A DNA stretch of 64,000 bases from Psoroptes ovis. Lineage: Eukaryota; Arthropoda; Arachnida; Sarcoptiformes; Psoroptidae. The position numbers and the translations under genes are program-made. The notes beneath the pieces are model-generated. The model was not told where the DNA came from, did no database searches, and worked only from the letters and a program-made list of their open reading frames with translations. Positions 59,135 to 64,000 of the stretch are shown here, piece by piece. The stretch covers positions 560,501 to 624,500 of the forward strand of contig PQWQ01000023.1 in NCBI GenBank assembly GCA_002943765.1, read 5' to 3'. Each line of letters begins with the position of its first letter. Position 1 is the stretch's first letter.

Positions 59135-62100
59135 AAACGAGTACACTGCCAGTAAACTGTTGAAGTTTGATTTTGTTCAGCGGCTTCGTCAGACCATCAG
59201 CCAGTTGTTCAGATGTCGGTACTTTATTCAATATTAGATTATTATCTTCATTCAATTTCGAGACCAGAACCTTCTGATCGTAATCGAAATATCGCGATCT
59301 CTTAAATGCGTTATTACGCATGATGGCTTCTGCAGCACTGTTGTCAATGTGAAGTTTCATTTTTAATTTCATTCCAAATTCTTGCAGCAGCTGTCGAATC
59401 GGCTCGGCGGATTTCCAGCCTTCTAGCGCCGCGGTCAATTCAGCTTCACTAGTTGATTGAGCTAGACGTTGCTGCTTCTTCGATGACCAGTACACTGGCG
59501 ATTTATCCATCATAATGAGTGTACCACTTGTTGAATGACAGTTATTATCAGATCGGAAGCTCGCATCTGTATACACATTGATGATCTGATCTTCAACAGG
59601 CTTGATCTTCAGCCGTTGGTTCTTGGTTCCTTTAAGATACCTGAGGACACGTTTGCACGCATTCCACAGTTGTTCACTCGGTTTGTCGGCGAATCGTCCC
59701 AGATACGAAGTACACAACGCAATATCTGGTCTGGTCCGGGACGCGATGTAATTTAAACTGCCCACCAGCTCTTTCACCGGATACTTATTGTCGATTGGAC
59801 AATTATTGAAATCAATAAAATCATCCATTGGTATCTGCGTTGGATTACATTCGATCATGCCGAAATTTTCTAATACATTATCAATATAGGCTTTTTGATC
59901 CAGGTATATAACATTATCGTTGACATCTATATTGATACCCAAATAGTTGGAACAATCGCCGACGTCATGTATCTCGAACTTCACTTTGATTTTGTTAATG
60001 ATGCTGTTGACTATCGATTCGTCTGTTCCCGCTATAATGATGTCATCAACATAAACAGCCAAGATCACATGCGTGTCATAGAAGACGCATGGATCAGCCA
60101 GGGAACTTTTTAATCTCAAATTAATCTTCAAATAGTTGGCCAGAGTTTGGTACCAAGCTCTAGGGGCTTGTTTCAAGCCGTAGAGCGCCTTATTTAATCG
60201 CCAAACTTTATCTTTCACTCCTGGCGGAGGATTTACATATACTTCTTCTTCCAGCTTTGAATTTAGAAACGCTGTGCTGATATCAAACTGTCTTATCGCC
60301 ATCCCTCTGGTCAGCGCAACGCTCAATACTGATAATAACGATGATGTGTGAAGTGTGGGCGCGTACAGATTGTTGATTCCATATTGTTCGAATCCTCGAA
60401 CCACACATCTGGCTTTGTAGCGTCCATCCGATTTCTTTCGCAGAACCCACTTCGTTGAAATCGGTTTCTTCGGAGCTTGATCCACCACTACATACACACC
60501 CTTCTGGATCAAGCTCTTCAATTCTTGATCCATGGCCGCTTCCCATTTGTCATGATCTGCTGACTCAATGGCCTGTTTGTATGTAATCACATCTGTGCTA
60601 CTTGTTGCACAGGCAATATTTGTATTTCCATTATCATTACTATTTGCTGTAGATACGCTCGGCATTTCATTCGAAGCGTTATTCATAATTTCGGGAAAAC
60701 CCATGATCTCTTCTTTAAACACAACATCACAGGCTTTGAAGACATTTCTGGTCTTTGGGTCCATCAGCAAATAGTTTTTTGACGATTCTGTGTACCCAAC
60801 AAACACAGCTTTGGAACCGCGATATTCAAATTTATTCGGTATCATGTTGTCACTTAGTCGATAATAAACCAATGATCCGAATATTTTCATGTGTTTATAC
60901 ACTGCGGTCTGACCAGTAAATTTCTCGAATGGAACGTACATTCGTCTTGATGGCCATCGATTGATAAGGTAATTTGCACAGCCTACGGCTAAATGCCAAC
61001 AATCATCAGGCATTCTAGCGTCTTTGAGTAATGTGCGTGCACATTCCATCAAAGTGCGATTTCTCCTCTCAATTTTTCCGTTTTGTTGAGGTGTATACGG
61101 TGCTGATGTTAAAAATGCTACACCCTTCTGTTTCAAATGATATTGCAACTGATAATTTATGAATTCAGTGCCATTGTCTGAGAAAAACTCTTTCAATTTT
61201 TTGTTTGTTTGATTTTCGCAATAATTGATGAAATCGATGACATATTTTACCGCTTCTGTTTTTGTCTTGATCATGTAGACACCACCAAATGAAGATGAAT
61301 GCTCAACTAGATGTAATACATATTTATGGCCAGCAAACGAATCAGGCAACGGGCCCATAATATCAGCACTGACACGTTGCATCAATTTGAAATTTTCAAA
61401 TCTCTCAGGATGAGAAGTCCTAACAATTTTGGTCATATTGCATTCTTCACAATCTAAATGTCTGATTGTGGTGTTCAACATTCTGGATAATTTGTTTATG
61501 CCTGGATGGCCAAATCTACGATGCCAAGGTATTACCGCGAAAGCATTGTTTTCGTCATTAAATAGAGACATGGGATAATTGTCAAAATTTGTTTTATTTG
61601 CATTGAATACATAAGCATTATTTTTTCGGGGAACTTTCATTTTCAATTTAGTTTCGTCGAAATACAAATCACAATTTTCATCTACAAAGATGCATTCGTT
61701 ACGGTTGAAAATGACAATGTTTCCGCGGTCACAGGTTGCTGGAACCGAAAGCAAGTTTTTCTCAAATTCTGGTATATATTGGACGTTTTTTAATTTCATC
61801 ACGACTCCATTTTCTGTTTTCAAATCCATATCACCAATCGATTGCACTGAACATTGCTGGCCATTGGCCGCCAAAACCGTTGAAATATGATTGCGCTTGT
61901 TCTTGAAGTTCAAATCACTGTTGGAGTAGTGGTTCGATGAAGCGCTATCGACATACCACTCATTTGAATTGTTGCTGTCTGGTACGGCGAATGCGTAGTG
62001 TTGTTCAATGCTTTCACTTTCATCTTGCTGTGACAACAATGCGCGACGACTGTTGACATTTCGCCTTTGATGGTTGAAGTTTTGTCGGCCATATTGTTGG

Positions 62101-62924
62101 CGCTGCTGACGTTGCAAAATGGCGGTTGGACAATTTCTAATAATGTGATTGGCTGAACCACAGTTGTAACATTTACGCGGCATTCTGCGCGACCGTTGAA
62201 AATTTTGTTGATTCGATTGAAAAGCTTGATTTGATGGAATTTGGCTGTTGTTATTATTATCATTATCAAATTTTATGCCAATTAATTTCTGTTTGATTGT
62301 AAGATAATCCAGATTATCACTCATTTCTAAGACTTGTTTATAAGAATCATATTTAGATGTTAAGCTCTTGAGGAATTTGTCAATAATGATTTCATTTGGA
62401 ATATTTGCTCCGGCTTTATTAGCCTCTTGTAATTTTAGGTCAAATCTTGATATGTACGCCTGTAACGATTCATCAGGTTTCATTTTAATTGCGTTCCATT
62501 CTGCGTGCAATTGAACCATCTTTCTGCTGGACGACTGTTCATATCTTGCTTTCAATTCTTCAATGATCTCAGATGGTAAATTCTTATCACAAACCAACAT
62601 GGCGATATCTCGATTCATGTTTCGCAAGATTGTTGCTCTTATCATTTTGATGTCTTCTTCTTTTCCAATTATCATTTGGTCAACGTCCAACAATTCATCA
62701 CACTTGCTTTCGATCGCCCATAATTTAAGTTCGAAAAGCCAATCTTTTAAATTGTCTCCATCAAATTTTATATTCAGTGGTGCTGGATTGATTTTTGGAC
62801 GTTGATTTTCAGCCATCACCAAGTTTCGCAAGGAATCAACCAAATTGTTTACCAAATTTCGCAAGGAATCAACCAAATTATTTTCATTCGCCATATTGTT
62901 TGATGCACTTCTAGTTTCAACCAT
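59133..62924 (-). CDS. Copia gag-pol polyprotein
   Basis: A single frame of 1263 residues without stop or shift. In order: a gag region (UBN2-like, about 45-240) with a CCHC knuckle CYNCGSANHIIRNC near 252-265; an aspartic protease with WYVDSASSNHY near 324-332; an integrase with the HHCC zinc site (HRRFGHPG ... CEECNM, about 465-495) and the D-D-E residues in ADIMGP, FFSDNGTEF and GKIERRNR (about 520, 580, 616); a reverse transcriptase with YVDDIIIAG near 958; and an RNase H with YTDASFRSD near 1118 and HIDNSAAEA. The integrase-before-RT order defines Ty1/copia. Gag and pol share one frame, as in Drosophila copia. The N-terminus has an 11-residue tandem duplication. All catalytic residues I can check are present. 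Confidence 0.96.
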   Translation of the reverse strand: MVETRSASNNMANENNLVDSLRNLVNNLVDSLRNLVMAENQRPKINPAPLNIKFDGDNLKDWLFELKLWAIESKCDELLDVDQMIIGKEEDIKMIRATILRNMNRDIAMLVCDKNLPSEIIEELKARYEQSSSRKMVQLHAEWNAIKMKPDESLQAYISRFDLKLQEANKAGANIPNEIIIDKFLKSLTSKYDSYKQVLEMSDNLDYLTIKQKLIGIKFDNDNNNNSQIPSNQAFQSNQQNFQRSRRMPRKCYNCGSANHIIRNCPTAILQRQQRQQYGRQNFNHQRRNVNSRRALLSQQDESESIEQHYAFAVPDSNNSNEWYVDSASSNHYSNSDLNFKNKRNHISTVLAANGQQCSVQSIGDMDLKTENGVVMKLKNVQYIPEFEKNLLSVPATCDRGNIVIFNRNECIFVDENCDLYFDETKLKMKVPRKNNAYVFNANKTNFDNYPMSLFNDENNAFAVIPWHRRFGHPGINKLSRMLNTTIRHLDCEECNMTKIVRTSHPERFENFKLMQRVSADIMGPLPDSFAGHKYVLHLVEHSSSFGGVYMIKTKTEAVKYVIDFINYCENQTNKKLKEFFSDNGTEFINYQLQYHLKQKGVAFLTSAPYTPQQNGKIERRNRTLMECARTLLKDARMPDDCWHLAVGCANYLINRWPSRRMYVPFEKFTGQTAVYKHMKIFGSLVYYRLSDNMIPNKFEYRGSKAVFVGYTESSKNYLLMDPKTRNVFKACDVVFKEEIMGFPEIMNNASNEMPSVSTANSNDNGNTNIACATSSTDVITYKQAIESADHDKWEAAMDQELKSLIQKGVYVVVDQAPKKPISTKWVLRKKSDGRYKARCVVRGFEQYGINNLYAPTLHTSSLLSVLSVALTRGMAIRQFDISTAFLNSKLEEEVYVNPPPGVKDKVWRLNKALYGLKQAPRAWYQTLANYLKINLRLKSSLADPCVFYDTHVILAVYVDDIIIAGTDESIVNSIINKIKVKFEIHDVGDCSNYLGINIDVNDNVIYLDQKAYIDNVLENFGMIECNPTQIPMDDFIDFNNCPIDNKYPVKELVGSLNYIASRTRPDIALCTSYLGRFADKPSEQLWNACKRVLRYLKGTKNQRLKIKPVEDQIINVYTDASFRSDNNCHSTSGTLIMMDKSPVYWSSKKQQRLAQSTSEAELTAALEGWKSAEPIRQLLQEFGMKLKMKLHIDNSAAEAIMRNNAFKRSRYFDYDQKVLVSKLNEDNNLILNKVPTSEQLADGLTKPLNKIKLQQFTGSVLV
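62818..62883 (-). repeat. 33-bp in-frame tandem duplication in gag
   Basis: Two 33-bp units (62818-62850 and 62851-62883) encode NNLVDSLRNLV twice near the N-terminus. They differ at only two or so bases, so the duplication is recent and keeps the frame. Confidence 0.85.
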
Positions 62925-63064
62925 TTTAATTACTTCACACGATGGTAAATGTTATTATTTTTCACAATTAATTTATAGATTAAAGCAAAGAAGAATAAAA
63001 AGCCGTTGAAAAAATTCACAAGTATAAAAATTCACAAAGTTAAAATTTAAATTCGTGGGTAGAG

Positions 63065-63075
63065 CTCTGCTACCA
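63065..63075 (-). other. Primer-binding site, initiator tRNA-Met type
   Basis: On the minus strand TGGTAGCAGAG directly follows the 5' LTR. It is complementary to the 3' end of eukaryotic initiator tRNA-Met (…CTCTGCTACCA), the usual minus-strand primer for many copia elements. Confidence 0.75.
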
Positions 63076-63197
63076 TGTTGCAGGCACGAGAGACTAGTGA
63101 ACAGTGACTAGATGGCTGGAGTGTACGTCGTTTATATATGAGGTACCTATTGCTACCTAATCGTCTATTGCGACCCAATAGGTCTCACCTCATAACA
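63076..63197 (-). repeat. 5' LTR of the copia element
   Basis: 122 bp identical to the 3' LTR. On the minus strand it should carry the promoter and transcription start. It is followed by the primer-binding site and a 140-bp leader before the gag start. Confidence 0.95.
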
Positions 63198-64000
63198 CAA
63201 AAAATGACCAGAACCAAACCAAGAAAAACCAAGCAAACCGGAACATTTCCGAAAAGGTATAGTCTCTCATGAATGGTCACCCATTGAGCAGCAGCAAGCT
63301 TCGAATAGATTCAATGGTCGAATTAAGGTAAGATTCGATGATCATCCATAAACAACAAGGTACGACAAGTTTACAATAATCGACCGACCCTTTGAATTGA
63401 GAGTGAACACAAAGACCAGCCGTCCAAAGACTTAGAAAAAGCTGAAGAACCTGTTTATCACCAAATCGAAGACGACATATATGACCAGTAAGTAACCACA
63501 CTCTACACCCGAGATTGGATCCCGAGAACAAACATTTCGGGTTATGTAATAATGGCTGGTTAGCTGGTTGGTTGGTATGTATGATATTGGGTTGTCCGCA
63601 AAGTTTTGGCCGGTTATATCGTAGAAAATTATTGAAAAAATCAGCAAGAACTTATGGGACAACCTAATATGTCTGTATGTGTGTATGTACACACTCATTC
63701 GAAGCATTAAAAGATATCAAAAGGTAAATAAATGAATGGTCGAAAGGAGAGAGAGACACAACAAGCAACAAATTCAAATATGACTCGCCCGAACGTTTAC
63801 CTTGCAAGTGATGGACAAGTCAACCAGTAATCAGTAGACAAACCCCTTATGTTATTGGGGGGGGGTGATAAACAAAGGTGAGTGGGGGGCAACCAAATGT
63901 GGTTTACGACCTGATAATAATCATCACTGAATTAATAAAGGTAAGTCGAAAATATGAGGGTGTAATAGTTGAGATCAATGAATCATTGAAAAAAATTCTG
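63198..64000. other. Right flank, no gene recognised
   Basis: Contains MITE copy 18, a GAGAGAGA patch near 63746 and a GGGGGGGG run near 63856. Donor-like GTAAG sequences occur (63328, 63488) but no supported exon. The 84-codon frame at 63277-63531 (minus) shows no family. Confidence 0.5.
63587..63667. mobile_element. Mariner-like MITE copy 18, TATATCG subfamily
   Basis: 81 bp with TA duplications. Left end TTGGGTTGTCCGCAAAG, core GCCGGTTATATCGTAGAAAA, right end CTTATGGGACAACCTAA. It lies about 390 bp right of the copia element. Confidence 0.87.

Larger units (their letters stand above)
59004..63197 (-). mobile_element. Complete Ty1/copia LTR retrotransposon
   Basis: 4194 bp, transcribed on the minus strand. 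Two 122-bp LTRs (59004-59125 and 63076-63197) are identical over their whole length and read TGTTATGAGG...CTGCAACA. The perfect 5-bp target duplication CAAAA stands at 58999-59003 and 63198-63202. A primer-binding site abuts the 5' LTR and a purine tract the 3' LTR. One uninterrupted gag-pol frame fills the interior. Identical LTRs, intact TSD and intact frame indicate a recent insertion and probable competence. GC content is higher than in flanking DNA. Confidence 0.96.

Noticed and set aside
63460..63495. Exon-like fragments with GTAAG donors on both sides of the copia element (58776 and 63488)
   Set aside because: Both read GA(C/T)CA then GTAAGT, but flanking sequence is not alignable beyond that and no acceptor or family motif supports exons.
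1..64000. tRNA and rRNA genes
   Set aside because: Scanning by eye for T-loop (GGTTCGANNCC) and anticodon-arm context found no acceptable cloverleaf. The tRNA-like sequence at 63065-63075 is only the retrotransposon primer site. A tRNAscan-SE run would settle this.

Overview
The window looks like nuclear DNA of a small-genome arthropod. It is strongly AT-rich, most introns are 60-135 bp with GT-AG ends, and proteins carry long Asn, His, Asp, Gln and Ala runs. There is an arthropod allatostatin-C precursor, a Ty1/copia retrotransposon and many short mariner-like MITEs. I infer an acariform mite, possibly an astigmatan of the house-dust or scab mite type. The species itself cannot be fixed from the sequence.

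Region 1-32.6 kb is a compact housekeeping gene block. In order it holds: ATAD1/Msp1 AAA ATPase (-), HSPBAP1-like JmjC protein (-), inositol monophosphatase (-), PA2G4/EBP1 (-), farnesyltransferase alpha (+), a divergent Rab GTPase (+), HINT1 (-), CNEP1R1 (+), an orphan type I membrane protein (-), SCAMP (+), COG1 (-), BiP/HSPA5 (+), a FoxL2-like forkhead factor (+) and coatomer beta' COPB2 (-). Several pairs are head-to-head (PA2G4/FNTA, HINT1/CNEP1R1) or tightly convergent (SCAMP/COG1, Fox/COPB2). Functionally the block leans to the secretory pathway: SCAMP, COG1, BiP, COPB2, Rab, and further right ALG3 and SLC35E2.

Region 32.6-46.9 kb is looser. It holds an allatostatin-C precursor (-), then 4.9 kb with no recognisable gene, then ALG3 mannosyltransferase (-) head-to-head with an SLC35E2-like transporter (+), and a BTB-zinc-finger transcription factor (-).

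Region 46.9-59.0 kb holds no gene I can support. It carries 15 short inverted-repeat elements of about 80-85 bp with mariner-like ends (18 in the whole window), CA/GT microsatellites and G-depleted AC-rich tracts. At 59.0-63.2 kb sits a complete copia-type LTR retrotransposon with identical 122-bp LTRs, a perfect 5-bp target duplication, a tRNA-iMet-type primer site and one uninterrupted gag-pol frame, so it inserted recently. The last 0.8 kb holds one more MITE and no recognised gene.

I found no CRISPR array, rRNA or tRNA gene. The items most worth a second look are the dense three-subfamily hairpin MITE cluster, the young copia element, the allatostatin-C gene, a GC-AG intron beside a 31-nt exon in HINT1, a Rab lacking a C-terminal prenylation motif, and an orphan membrane protein.
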